From an uncultured Rhodospirillales bacterium (lineage in GTDB: Bacteria; Pseudomonadota; Alphaproteobacteria; Rhodospirillales; UBA2165): DNA of 64,000 nt. Shown one piece after another: positions 1 to 7,636 of the stretch; the first letter of the stretch is position 1; each line of letters opens with the position of its first letter. The stretch covers positions 248,001 to 312,000 of the forward strand of contig CAJXKD010000001.1 in the NCBI GenBank assembly GCA_913055735.1, in the 5' to 3' direction. The notes beneath the pieces were generated by a model. The model was given only the letters and a program-made list of their open reading frames with translations, was not told the origin of the DNA and ran no database searches. The translations under genes and the position numbers were made by a program.

Positions 1-10
1 AAGAAGACCC

Positions 11-1120
11 ATGCTTTTCACCTGCGCCCCCCACGCCCCCGCTGATGGCCGCGGTCATGGCCACCAGCATCGCCACCGGCACGGCCAAACGGTCGGCAAA
101 GGCGGAAAATTCTTCACCGTCGACATCCATTGCCACATGCATGTCCCCGAAGCCGATGCCCGGCTCAAGGAACTGATGCCCGAAGGGACTGGCGGCGGCA
201 CGGTGGTGGATTCCAACCCGCTGACCCTCAAGATCAATCAGGCGCAGCAGAAGGCGATCCTGCCCAAGCTTACCGACCCCGAGTTACGGCTGCGTGACAT
301 GGATGAACAAGGCGTCGACGTCCAGGCCATCGCTCCCTCGCCCTTCCACTACAACTACAGCCGGCCCATCGAGGTGGCGCGCGAAACCTGTGGCCTCGTC
401 AACGACAAGCTCGCCGAGCTGGTGGCCACCCATCCCGACCGCTTCGTCGGGCTCGGCATCCTGCCCTTGCAGGACGAGCAAGCTTCGCTCGCGGAGTTGG
501 ACAAATGCATCAATGACCGCGGTTTCAAAGGCATCGAGATCTCGACCAACGTCAACGGCCAGGACCTCACCCGCGCCGGCATCGAAAAAGTGTTCGCCAA
601 GTGCGAGGAGATGGGCGTGCTGATCTTCATCCATCCCATCGGCACCAGCTTCACCGGCCGCTTCGACGACCATTATTTCCGCAACACCATCGGCCACCCG
701 CTGGAATCGGCATTGTGCGCCGGGCATCTGGTGTTCGACGGCTATCTCGAAAAATATCCGGGGCTCAAGATCTGCATCGCCCACGGCGGCGGCTACGTGC
801 CCGCCTATCCGGGCCGCTTCGATCACCCCTATCATTTGCGCGACGATTGCCGGGTGAACATCTCCAAGCCGCCGTCGGAATACCTCAAGATGCTGCATTT
901 CGACACGGTGGTGTTCACCGAGCATCAGTTGCGCTTCCTCATCGAGGAATGGGGCGCCGAGCGCATCGTCATGGGCACCGACTACCCCTACGACATGGCG
1001 GAGACCGACCCCGTCGGCCACGTCGATTCGGTAAAGGGCCTGTCGGATGCCGACAAGGCGCAGGTGATGGGCACCAATGCCGCCCGGTTGCTTGGGATCG
1101 ACGTGCCGGCGAAGGCTTAA
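11..1120 (+). CDS. ACMSD-family amidohydrolase
   Basis: Metal-dependent amidohydrolase of the aminocarboxymuconate-semialdehyde decarboxylase type, expected to decarboxylate or hydrolyse an aromatic or muconate-like acid in the cytosol; the substrate cannot be told. The barrel begins near residue 36 with the metal pair HxH (DIHCHMHV, H40 and H42), followed by FIHPIG near 207, HGGGY near 258 and GTDYPYD near 322, which is the usual order of metal and catalytic residues. The first 33 residues are unusual: they are His-rich (HGHQHRHRHG) and precede the normal family start. ATG at 11 is the only in-frame start before the barrel, so either this leader is real or there is a frame error near base 100. 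The gene stands alone and is followed by a hairpin terminator. Confidence 0.85.
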   Translation: MLFTCAPHAPADGRGHGHQHRHRHGQTVGKGGKFFTVDIHCHMHVPEADARLKELMPEGTGGGTVVDSNPLTLKINQAQQKAILPKLTDPELRLRDMDEQGVDVQAIAPSPFHYNYSRPIEVARETCGLVNDKLAELVATHPDRFVGLGILPLQDEQASLAELDKCINDRGFKGIEISTNVNGQDLTRAGIEKVFAKCEEMGVLIFIHPIGTSFTGRFDDHYFRNTIGHPLESALCAGHLVFDGYLEKYPGLKICIAHGGGYVPAYPGRFDHPYHLRDDCRVNISKPPSEYLKMLHFDTVVFTEHQLRFLIEEWGAERIVMGTDYPYDMAETDPVGHVDSVKGLSDADKAQVMGTNAARLLGIDVPAKA

Positions 1121-1146
1121 ATCACAAAATAACTTAGTGACTTTAG

Positions 1147-1183
1147 AACCGCGTCGCCCTCACCGGCGGCGCGGTTTTCTTTT
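1147..1183 (+). terminator. Intrinsic terminator after the amidohydrolase
   Basis: A 12-bp stem (AACCGCGTCGCC pairing with GGCGGCGCGGTT, one G-U pair) and a 6-nt loop are followed by TTTTCTTTT. It lies 27 bases after the stop codon and closes the upstream unit before the AT-rich islet. Confidence 0.8.
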
Positions 1184-1211
1184 GTAAACCAATCTGGTCG
1201 AGCGGATACAA

Positions 1212-1844
1212 CTAGTCTAATTCTGCGATTTGAAACCGAACATCCCGTGTATTTGCCAACGGTCGGCTCTTCGCACAAAAGAATAGCAACATTAAGAAAA
1301 TTAACGTGATTGCTCCAAGAATGTAGGACCCATTTTCCGTTAGCTGAGATGGCAACGTGTAGCCAGGAAATGATTTAATTGCCAGGCCGACCCACAACAC
1401 CGCAACATACAAACTGATCATATGATTTACCTTCGATACCGAATACGGGTAGGCCGACCAAAGGTTAATCCATTTATATTGGGCACCCAAAATGGTTGTC
1501 CGATAGAGCGGACCAGTAACTTCTTCCTCTAGAGCATCAACATGGCGCTCCCAATTCTCCTGCCAATATTTGCTGCCGCGATTTACGAGATACCACCCCG
1601 ACGAAAGGAGAGTGCCGACACACGCTACCAAAAAAACTAGATAGCTTTCCGCATTTCCGCCTTTATACAAAGCAAAGTAAGCGGCGAATGCGGCCGCAAG
1701 TAGCGCCCAAAAATATGCAGCACGCCTCCAATACAATTCGATTTCGAATTTTCTTATGTCCAATGCGTATTTAAGCGCCTCTTTTCGGATACTTGGCACA
1801 AACTCGACCAGGTATTGGTCGTGTCCCTCTATTGTTTTTGACAT
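1212..1844 (-). CDS. Four-helix membrane protein of unknown function
   Basis: Unrecognised 210-residue integral membrane protein. Two hydrophobic segments lie near residues 41-60 and 67-86, and two more near 140-155 and 175-195. Between the pairs is a charged stretch (KYWQENWERHVDALEEE) rich in W, H and E. The start chosen is the ATG of MSKTIEGH at 1844, because AGGGA lies just upstream; an in-frame ATG six codons earlier (1862) has no clear ribosome site. Base composition is AT-richer than the flanks. It sits with its back to the DUF5343-like gene at 1953, in a likely accessory islet. Comparable membrane proteins are common next to defence genes, but no function can be assigned from sequence. 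Confidence 0.7.
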   Translation of the reverse strand: MSKTIEGHDQYLVEFVPSIRKEALKYALDIRKFEIELYWRRAAYFWALLAAAFAAYFALYKGGNAESYLVFLVACVGTLLSSGWYLVNRGSKYWQENWERHVDALEEEVTGPLYRTTILGAQYKWINLWSAYPYSVSKVNHMISLYVAVLWVGLAIKSFPGYTLPSQLTENGSYILGAITLIFLMLLFFCAKSRPLANTRDVRFQIAELD

Positions 1845-1952
1845 TGCGAATTCCCTGCACATTTGAAAAATAGAAGATATTATGCGTTATTCGTCGCATT
1901 AGTTGTACGAAGTTAGATAAATCGAATTCAGTTTCGCCTTCTGGGGGGCAAA

Positions 1953-2645
1953 ATGGCCAATAAATTTCCTTACGTTGCTTCCGCAGGCCCCATCATCAAA
2001 ACGATAGATCATTTACGTCGGCGTAGTTTCCCATCAGAGGTTACAGCAGAAACTTTGCGAAAGCTTGGTGTTGCACCAAAGAACGAGTCTTTTGTGATCA
2101 ATGTACTCCAGTTTCTCGGGGTGATAGATGGAGACGGCAATAAAGTCGGTGCAAAAACTAGCGCATTTGTTCAGCACAAGGATGAAGAGTTCCAGCGTGA
2201 ATTCGAGACGTTAGTGCGAGATGCGTATGGTGAGCTATTCGATCTGTATGGGGATGACGCATGGGAGATGGATAGAGCGAGCCTCGTCCAGTTTTTTCGC
2301 TCATCAGATCATTCCTCGGAGATAGTCGGCATTAGGCAGGCGTCCACATTTACATGCCTAGCAGGTTTATCTGGGAGGATAGACCTACCCCAACAACGTG
2401 AGACCGCCGCGAGAAAAAAGTCTGCAACAGAACCTCCCGCGAAACCGGCAGCAAGAAGTCGAGCTAGTGGTGGACATAGGCCCCCAGTAAATCATGAACC
2501 GGCTAAATTGCCCTCCGGAAACACCCCGGATCAGCGGGTCGGATTAACTGTGAGAATTGAAGTTAATCTGCCTGCGGATGGAGATCAGGATACCTACGAC
2601 AATATATTCCGGAGTATTCGGAAAAACTTGATTGATGTTGAGTAG
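1953..2645 (+). CDS. DUF5343-like protein
   Basis: A 230-residue soluble protein. The first 140 residues (MANKFPYVASAGPIIKTIDH, then helices with LRKLGVAPKNESFVINVLQF) resemble the DUF5343 family, which looks like a winged-helix-type domain, but this is recognition by eye. Residues 150-190 are a basic, Pro/Ser-rich linker, and the C-terminal 35 residues contain a short strand-rich segment (RVGLTVRIEVNLPADG). It overlaps the next gene (start 2635), so the two are very likely translated together. Codon use and base composition are AT-richer than in the neighbouring housekeeping genes. Function unknown; the pairing with a HEPN-type partner suggests a conflict system. Confidence 0.65.
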   Translation: MANKFPYVASAGPIIKTIDHLRRRSFPSEVTAETLRKLGVAPKNESFVINVLQFLGVIDGDGNKVGAKTSAFVQHKDEEFQREFETLVRDAYGELFDLYGDDAWEMDRASLVQFFRSSDHSSEIVGIRQASTFTCLAGLSGRIDLPQQRETAARKKSATEPPAKPAARSRASGGHRPPVNHEPAKLPSGNTPDQRVGLTVRIEVNLPADGDQDTYDNIFRSIRKNLIDVE

Positions 2646-3114
2646 CCTGCGGAAATTTGAAGCGATCGCCCGACGCGCTCACCGGTTTACAGAGGCTGGT
2701 TCTAGAGACTCCAGAGATGAACATCCGTTCGTAGATAGAAACATCCACGCAGATCTGCCTATAGACGTCCGTAAATTATTCGACAATGGGCACTATGCCC
2801 AAGCGACCTTCGAAGCTTTCAAGTTTGTCGATGAAGAAATCCAAAGGATAACTGGGGAAAGTAAGTTCGGAACCAGGCTAATGGAGAGCGTGTTCGGAGG
2901 AGAACAACCAAGGCTTCAACTGAATCCGGGAATGACGCTTACCGAGAAAACCGAACAACGAGGTTTTGAACGTCTTTTCTCGGGAGCGATGATGGCAATT
3001 CGCAATCCGCGTGGTCACACCAGCGGTATGGCAGATGGCCCCGATACCTGCCTTGATCATCTCGCATTTGCGTCGCTCTTGCTGCGACGACTTGACGAGG
3101 TTGATTTGCGTTAA
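2635..3114 (+). CDS. TIGR02391 (Ymh)-like protein with HEPN-type motif
   Basis: A 159-residue protein resembling the TIGR02391/Hypoth_Ymh family. Family-like signatures are LFDNGHYAQATFEAFKFVDE (residues 44-63), a GxxLM segment near 80, LQLNPG, and GAMMAIRNPRGH near the end. RNPRGH (R123, N124, H128) fits the RNxxxH motif of HEPN ribonucleases. TTG codons flank the ATG at 2635; the ATG was chosen, giving an 11-bp overlap with the upstream DUF5343-like gene. Inferred role: an RNase-like effector or toxin controlled by, or acting with, its partner. No antitoxin nucleotidyltransferase is present. Confidence 0.7.
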   Translation: MLSSLRKFEAIARRAHRFTEAGSRDSRDEHPFVDRNIHADLPIDVRKLFDNGHYAQATFEAFKFVDEEIQRITGESKFGTRLMESVFGGEQPRLQLNPGMTLTEKTEQRGFERLFSGAMMAIRNPRGHTSGMADGPDTCLDHLAFASLLLRRLDEVDLR

Positions 3115-3180
3115 CGAATCCTAGCCAAGAATTATTGCCGTAAAGTTGAGAATAATGCCCCTGGCCAGACTAGCGCTACT

Positions 3181-4371
3181 TCAAGATTCGCCCTGTTCTT
3201 TGAATTTATTCCACATCCAGATTGGCCACTGGGGCACGCCGCCGCGCGTAGTTTGCGAGATGCTGAGATCTATTTTCATCACGATTTTTAGTAGTTGCTG
3301 AGCCGCTACTAGGCAAAGCTGTGCCTCACGATTCTTGGGGATCCGCAACTCATGAACCCATTTATTTCGTGCCCTGCGCACTAGATCAAGTAGCCGATAG
3401 AGGTCAGTATTAATACAACCCTGAAGCTCAAGAATTTCAAGAACTACGGAAGCTGAATAATCACGGCCGGTTAATTTTTTACGTCGTTCTTTATTTATTC
3501 TTCTTGCACTCTGGATTTCAACATCCTTTGCGTCGATGTCCTGTTTCCAAAGCACAAAAACTAGTTGCTCACATACACTCCATGCAAGAGCCACCGTTTC
3601 GCCAACGCGTTTGTCACGGAGCCGGCAGGATGCGATGTAGATCGCCTCAATCATCTGGATAAGCACCAAATCTTCTTTCAGCAAGATTTGATCAAGTAAC
3701 CTTAGGGACCTCTCAACCACCTCCAGCTCAAGCACTCGTCTTGGCAACGCTTGTCGATTTTCGGCCCCATACTTGCCGTTGATCACGTTCTGCGCGAGCG
3801 CATGAATGTCTTCGACGTCGTCGTAATAGGGTGTTACGGCTTCAAATGTGATCGCTTTGTGGGTGTTCCATGCAGTCAATGGAAACCCTGTTGCAGCTGT
3901 CCGATGTTTGACTTGACTCTCTGCTGTTGTCAGGCAGGCCTGATGCACGTTCATTACCTGAGCCCTGACAATTGCATAGACCTCTGCTTCTTCCTCCGCC
4001 TCACCAGATTCAATTGGGGCATAATATGGCCCGTCCGTATTGGGACGGCGGTACCCAGGTATGACTACCGAAGGCGCCAGCGCCCATGACGAGAAATCGA
4101 AAAGGAATGTTCCGTCACGTCGCACCTTAGCCTTAATGCCGCACTTAAGATCCATCGAAAGTACAAATTGATGATGAACGGACAGGTTTAATTTCCTAAC
4201 TTGCGCAGGGTCGGGTTCCGATCCAATCCAAACTGCTGGAATACGAAAATACCCCTCAATCGTTGGCGAGATGCGATCTGGCACGATCATTGGATCTTTT
4301 GAACGTGTGGTTAGCAGTTCATGATCCTCTTCTTGGCGCACACCTCGGGGAATATCTTTCATTTCAACCAC
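3181..4371 (-). CDS. HEPN-motif protein, unknown function
   Basis: An unrecognised 396-residue soluble protein. The N-terminal half (to about residue 190) is strand-rich with no known motif. The C-terminal half is helical (VGETVALAWSVCEQLVFVLW, then LDLVRRARNKWVHE), an arrangement seen in large HEPN proteins whose C-terminal helical bundle carries the RNase motif. R335-N336-xxx-H340 matches RNxxxH exactly. An alternative start three codons in (MKDIPRG) is possible. It faces the DUF5343/TIGR02391 pair convergently and lies directly next to the 3' end of the tRNA-Leu gene. AT-rich composition argues for transfer. A defence or abortive-infection role is inference only. Confidence 0.6.
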   Translation of the reverse strand: MVEMKDIPRGVRQEEDHELLTTRSKDPMIVPDRISPTIEGYFRIPAVWIGSEPDPAQVRKLNLSVHHQFVLSMDLKCGIKAKVRRDGTFLFDFSSWALAPSVVIPGYRRPNTDGPYYAPIESGEAEEEAEVYAIVRAQVMNVHQACLTTAESQVKHRTAATGFPLTAWNTHKAITFEAVTPYYDDVEDIHALAQNVINGKYGAENRQALPRRVLELEVVERSLRLLDQILLKEDLVLIQMIEAIYIASCRLRDKRVGETVALAWSVCEQLVFVLWKQDIDAKDVEIQSARRINKERRKKLTGRDYSASVVLEILELQGCINTDLYRLLDLVRRARNKWVHELRIPKNREAQLCLVAAQQLLKIVMKIDLSISQTTRGGVPQWPIWMWNKFKEQGES

Positions 4372-4464
4372 CAGGCTTAGCTCTCAACCAAACAATATCG
4401 GATGCTCTTCTTAGACAACTTGAAACACGGATTTCATAGGGCGCTGTCGAGTTGTTAAAATGAT

Positions 4465-4551
4465 TGGTGCCCGCGGCCGGACTCGAACCGGCACAGCCTT
4501 GCGGCCGAGGGATTTTAAGTCCCTTGCGTCTACCAATTCCGCCACGCGGGC
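4465..4551 (-). tRNA. tRNA-Leu (anticodon UAA)
   Basis: An 87-nt cloverleaf read on the minus strand. The acceptor pairs GCCCGCG with CGCGGGC, the discriminator is A, and the CCA end is encoded (4465-4467). The anticodon stem AGGGA/TCCCT encloses loop CTTAAAA, so the anticodon is UAA. There is a long variable arm, as expected for tRNA-Leu, and a T-arm with GGTTCGAGTCC. The AT-rich islet begins just past its 3' end, a typical integration position, although no integrase or duplicated 3' end was found. Confidence 0.95.
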
Positions 4552-4829
4552 ACACGGGGGAGGCATCGGGCGCGCATTATAGAGCCCATACCGCGTTGCG
4601 CAGCGGTTAATTTCGGACAACTGCATTCCCACATTCGATTTACGCAACCGCGTTCCGTGCATACCGGAGATGTGGTCGGACGGCGGGCAAGTGGTCGCGC
4701 GAGGGTTGACACCGCGCCCGCCAGCGTGGCCTAAGGAGGCACGTTCGGCGCGGGCATCGTCCCCGCCCAAAACGTCGTTCTACGTCCGCCTCGTCAGCCC
4801 TATTTCCATCCCCTGGAGAGCCGCGCCCC

Positions 4830-6008
4830 GTGTTGTCGCCCGCCGTCAGAGATGCCCTGATCCTCGCCACCCTGCTGGCGGGCAGTTCGCTGACCATCAT
4901 GTCGGGGACCACCATTGCGCCGGCGCTGCCGGCGATCTCGGCGCATTTCCGGGACGTGCCCGACTCGGCCTTTCTCACCCAATTGGCGTTGACCATCCCC
5001 GGCCTGTTCATCGTTATCGCGTCGCCCATCGCCGGCTACACCATCGATAAAATCGGGCCCAAGCCCGTCCTTCTTTCCGCGGTCGTCATTTACATCATCG
5101 CCGGATCGTCGGGGCTATTCCTCAACGATCTCCATTCCATCCTCGTGGGGCGCGCGGTGCTCGGCCTGTCGGTGGCGGGGATCATGACCAGTTGCGTGTC
5201 GCTGATCGGCGCCATCTATCTCGGCCCCCGGCGCAACGCCGTGCTCGGCTATCAAACGGCGTCCATGGCCTTCGGCGGCGTGGTGTTCGTTGCCGCAGGC
5301 GGCATCCTGGCGCAAATGGGCTGGCGGCTGCCGTTCCTGATCTATGCGATGCCGGTGATCCTATTGCCGACCATGATCGGCCTGCTGCCCCACACCAAGC
5401 CGCGCGACGCGGCGGCGCGCGCGGACGGCGCCGGCGACGGACCGATCCCCTGGCGGCTGTTGGGCCTCGTTTATGCCGGCGCGCTGTTTTCGATGATCAC
5501 CTTCTATACCATCGCCGTCGGGCTGCCCTTCCACCTCGCCGGATTGGGCCACCCCGATCCCTTGGACGCAGGCGTCGCCCTCGGCGTCAACAACCTCGCT
5601 GCCGCAACCATCGCCATTCTCTATCGCCGCATCCGCGTTTTCATCTCGCAACGCATGGCGGCGGCGCTGACCTTCCTATTCCTCGGTGCCGGGCTGATCT
5701 CCTGCAGCTTCGCGACGAGTTATACGCAGATCCTGTTCGCCATGATCCTGTCGGGCGGCGGCATGGCCATGCTATTCCCGTCGATGGTCGGGCTGGTGCT
5801 GCGCGACACGCCGGAGCGGGTGCGCGGGCGCGCCTCGGGCGGCCTCACCATGAGCATCTTCCTCGGCCAGTTCACCTCGCCCCTCGTCATGGCGGCCGCC
5901 TTTCCCGGCGGCTCGACGGCGGAGGTATTCGCGGGCGCCGGTGTCGCGGCGCTGATTGTGGGGACCGGGATCGTGCTGGTGGTGCTGAGCCGGAAGGTAA
6001 CGGCCTAG
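4830..6008 (+). CDS. MFS transporter
   Basis: A 392-residue major facilitator protein, probably a drug- or metabolite-efflux or uptake carrier of the inner membrane. Twelve hydrophobic segments can be followed. The MFS signature loop between helices 2 and 3 reads AGYTIDKIGPKPV (about residues 68-80). The start is GTG at 4830, preceded by CTGGAGAG; no ATG is better placed. It is convergent with the molybdopterin-binding gene, with only five bases between stop codons. The substrate cannot be predicted, and no linked regulator is visible. Confidence 0.85.
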   Translation: MLSPAVRDALILATLLAGSSLTIMSGTTIAPALPAISAHFRDVPDSAFLTQLALTIPGLFIVIASPIAGYTIDKIGPKPVLLSAVVIYIIAGSSGLFLNDLHSILVGRAVLGLSVAGIMTSCVSLIGAIYLGPRRNAVLGYQTASMAFGGVVFVAAGGILAQMGWRLPFLIYAMPVILLPTMIGLLPHTKPRDAAARADGAGDGPIPWRLLGLVYAGALFSMITFYTIAVGLPFHLAGLGHPDPLDAGVALGVNNLAAATIAILYRRIRVFISQRMAAALTFLFLGAGLISCSFATSYTQILFAMILSGGGMAMLFPSMVGLVLRDTPERVRGRASGGLTMSIFLGQFTSPLVMAAAFPGGSTAEVFAGAGVAALIVGTGIVLVVLSRKVTA

Positions 6009-6013
6009 GTTTC

Positions 6014-6796
6014 CTATCCCGCGGGCAGGTCCTCGGGATCGATCTCGTTTTCCTCGACGGGCGTCGCGCCGAGATCGCGGATCATCTCGCGGATTTCCTC
6101 CACCGCTGCATCCAATTCATCTTTGTCCGTCGTGCGGGTCACGAGGCTGCAGCCGAATACGCCGTCCTTGCGGAAGGGGTAGGAGCCGATCTCGGTCGCC
6201 GGGTGGCGCTCCTGGATGGCGTTGAGACCGTCAGCGATGGTGCCCTCTGGAAGAAACGCGATCACCGAACGTGACAACATGCGCGCGCCCTCTTCCAACT
6301 CGCCCGCGATGCCCTCGAACATGCCGCGCATGATGGAGGGCACCCCCGCCATGACGAACACATTGCCGATGCGGAACCCGGGCACGCCCGAGACAGGATT
6401 CGGAATCAACGAACCGCCCACCGGCACGTCGGCCATCTTGAGGCGCGCTTCGTTCATCTTGTCCTTGCCGATGCGTTCCTCGAGCAGGCGCACGATTTCG
6501 GCGTTGCGTTCGAGGGTCGTGCCGAATGCCTTGGCGATGCACAGCGCGGTGATGTCGTCGTGGGTGGGACCGATACCGCCGGTGGTGAACACGTAGGTAT
6601 ACTTTTCGCGGCATTCGTTGACCGCGTCGATGATCACCTCTTCCACGTCGGGCAAGACGCGCGCTTCGGCAAGACGGATGCCTTTTTCGGTGAGGCGCAG
6701 GGCCAGCCAATTGAGATTGGCGTCGGCGGTCCGCCCGGACAACACTTCGTTACCGATGATTAGCGCGCAGGCTGTGATATTCTTGACGCCGGTCAT
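6014..6796 (-). CDS. Molybdopterin-binding (CinA N-terminal-like) protein
   Basis: A 260-residue protein of the MoaB/MogA fold, similar to the N-terminal domain of CinA. Signatures are ALIIGNEVLSGRTADAN (residues 11-27), VFTTGGIGPTHDDIT near 68-82, and MAGVPSIM near 150. The nicotinamide-nucleotide amidase domain that follows in true CinA is missing, and residues after about 170 form a short domain of their own. Proteins of this size are usually annotated as competence/damage-inducible protein A homologues; the physiological role is uncertain. It is divergent from the small cytochrome c gene at 6868. Confidence 0.85.
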   Translation of the reverse strand: MTGVKNITACALIIGNEVLSGRTADANLNWLALRLTEKGIRLAEARVLPDVEEVIIDAVNECREKYTYVFTTGGIGPTHDDITALCIAKAFGTTLERNAEIVRLLEERIGKDKMNEARLKMADVPVGGSLIPNPVSGVPGFRIGNVFVMAGVPSIMRGMFEGIAGELEEGARMLSRSVIAFLPEGTIADGLNAIQERHPATEIGSYPFRKDGVFGCSLVTRTTDKDELDAAVEEIREMIRDLGATPVEENEIDPEDLPAG

Positions 6797-6867
6797 GGCC
6801 CCTCCTTCGGTGGACGAACATCCTATTCACCGCGATAAGGGTTCGCAACATGGATGGGAGAACGCAG

Positions 6868-7167
6868 ATGCTGAAATCTCTGGCTGTCGGTTTGGCGCTC
6901 GGCGCCGCGTTGGCGACGTCGCCGGCGATGGCGCAAGGCGACGTGAAAACCGGCGAAACGGTGGCGCGAACCTGGTGTTCGCCCTGTCACAATACCAACG
7001 GCCGAGGCGCGTCGGACGTCGTGCCGTCCTTCGGCTATCTCGCCGCCGAACGCAGCGAACGGGAACTGCGTGCGTTCCTCACCAACCCGCACGGCGCCAT
7101 GCCCAACATCCAGTTGAGCCGCCAGCAAATCGAAGACGTGATTTCTTATATGGAAACGCTGAAGTAG
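6868..7167 (+). CDS. Small class I cytochrome c
   Basis: A 99-residue periplasmic electron carrier. A Sec signal peptide covers about residues 1-22 (cleavage after AMA), one heme c site is CSPCH at 37-41, and a likely distal Met is in HGAMPN near residue 74. The start at 6868 (MLKSLAVG) was preferred to the ATG six codons earlier because GGGAG precedes it at good distance and the signal peptide then starts normally. It converges on the NUDIX gene with seven bases between stops. The redox partner is unknown. Confidence 0.85.
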   Translation: MLKSLAVGLALGAALATSPAMAQGDVKTGETVARTWCSPCHNTNGRGASDVVPSFGYLAAERSERELRAFLTNPHGAMPNIQLSRQQIEDVISYMETLK

Positions 7168-7174
7168 ACGCGCC

Positions 7175-7636
7175 TCAAAGCAGGTCGCAGAGCATGGCGA
7201 CCAGGGGTTCGTCGGCGGGCGGCATGGACACCTCGTTCATGCGCCGGGGATAGACCCACTTGAGCGTCTGCCCTTCCTGCGGCACCGGGTTTCCCTTCCA
7301 CACCCGGCAAACGAACAAGGGCATCAGCAAATGAAAGTCGTCGTAGGCGTGCGACGCGAAGGCGATCGGCGCCAAACAGCTCTCCGACACATCGAGCGCC
7401 AGTTCTTCGTGCAGTTCGCGGATCAACGCCTGTTCCGGCGTTTCACCGTCATGCACCTTACCGCCCGGAAACTCCCAGAGCCCCGCCATGGACTTGCCTT
7501 CGGGGCGCTGCGCAAGCAGCACGCGCCCGTCCGTATCGACCAGCGCCGCCGCCGCGACCAGCACCACCGGGGCGCCCGGCTTAGACCGCCGGACCTCGAC
7601 GTTCAGACAACTCTGATCAGGTTCTGTAGTCGGCAT
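7175..7636 (-). CDS. NUDIX hydrolase (MutT-like)
   Basis: A 153-residue (d)NTP pyrophosphohydrolase-type enzyme, probably sanitising oxidised nucleotides. The Nudix box runs from GGKVHDGETPEQA into LIRELHEELAL (residues 59-81) and keeps the RExxEE catalytic core. The start chosen is the ATG at 7636, in the +1 frame relative to the last codons of argJ, giving a 20-bp overlap and probable translational coupling. Upstream in-frame starts would lie deep inside argJ. The argJ-mutT order is common in alphaproteobacteria (family knowledge). Confidence 0.88.
   Translation of the reverse strand: MPTTEPDQSCLNVEVRRSKPGAPVVLVAAAALVDTDGRVLLAQRPEGKSMAGLWEFPGGKVHDGETPEQALIRELHEELALDVSESCLAPIAFASHAYDDFHLLMPLFVCRVWKGNPVPQEGQTLKWVYPRRMNEVSMPPADEPLVAMLCDLL

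Noticed and set aside
1121..4464. Search for an integrase or duplicated tRNA 3' end (attL/attR) bounding the AT-rich islet
   Set aside because: No recombinase gene and no direct repeat of the tRNA-Leu 3' sequence could be found by eye near 1120-1215, so mobile-element status is not claimed.
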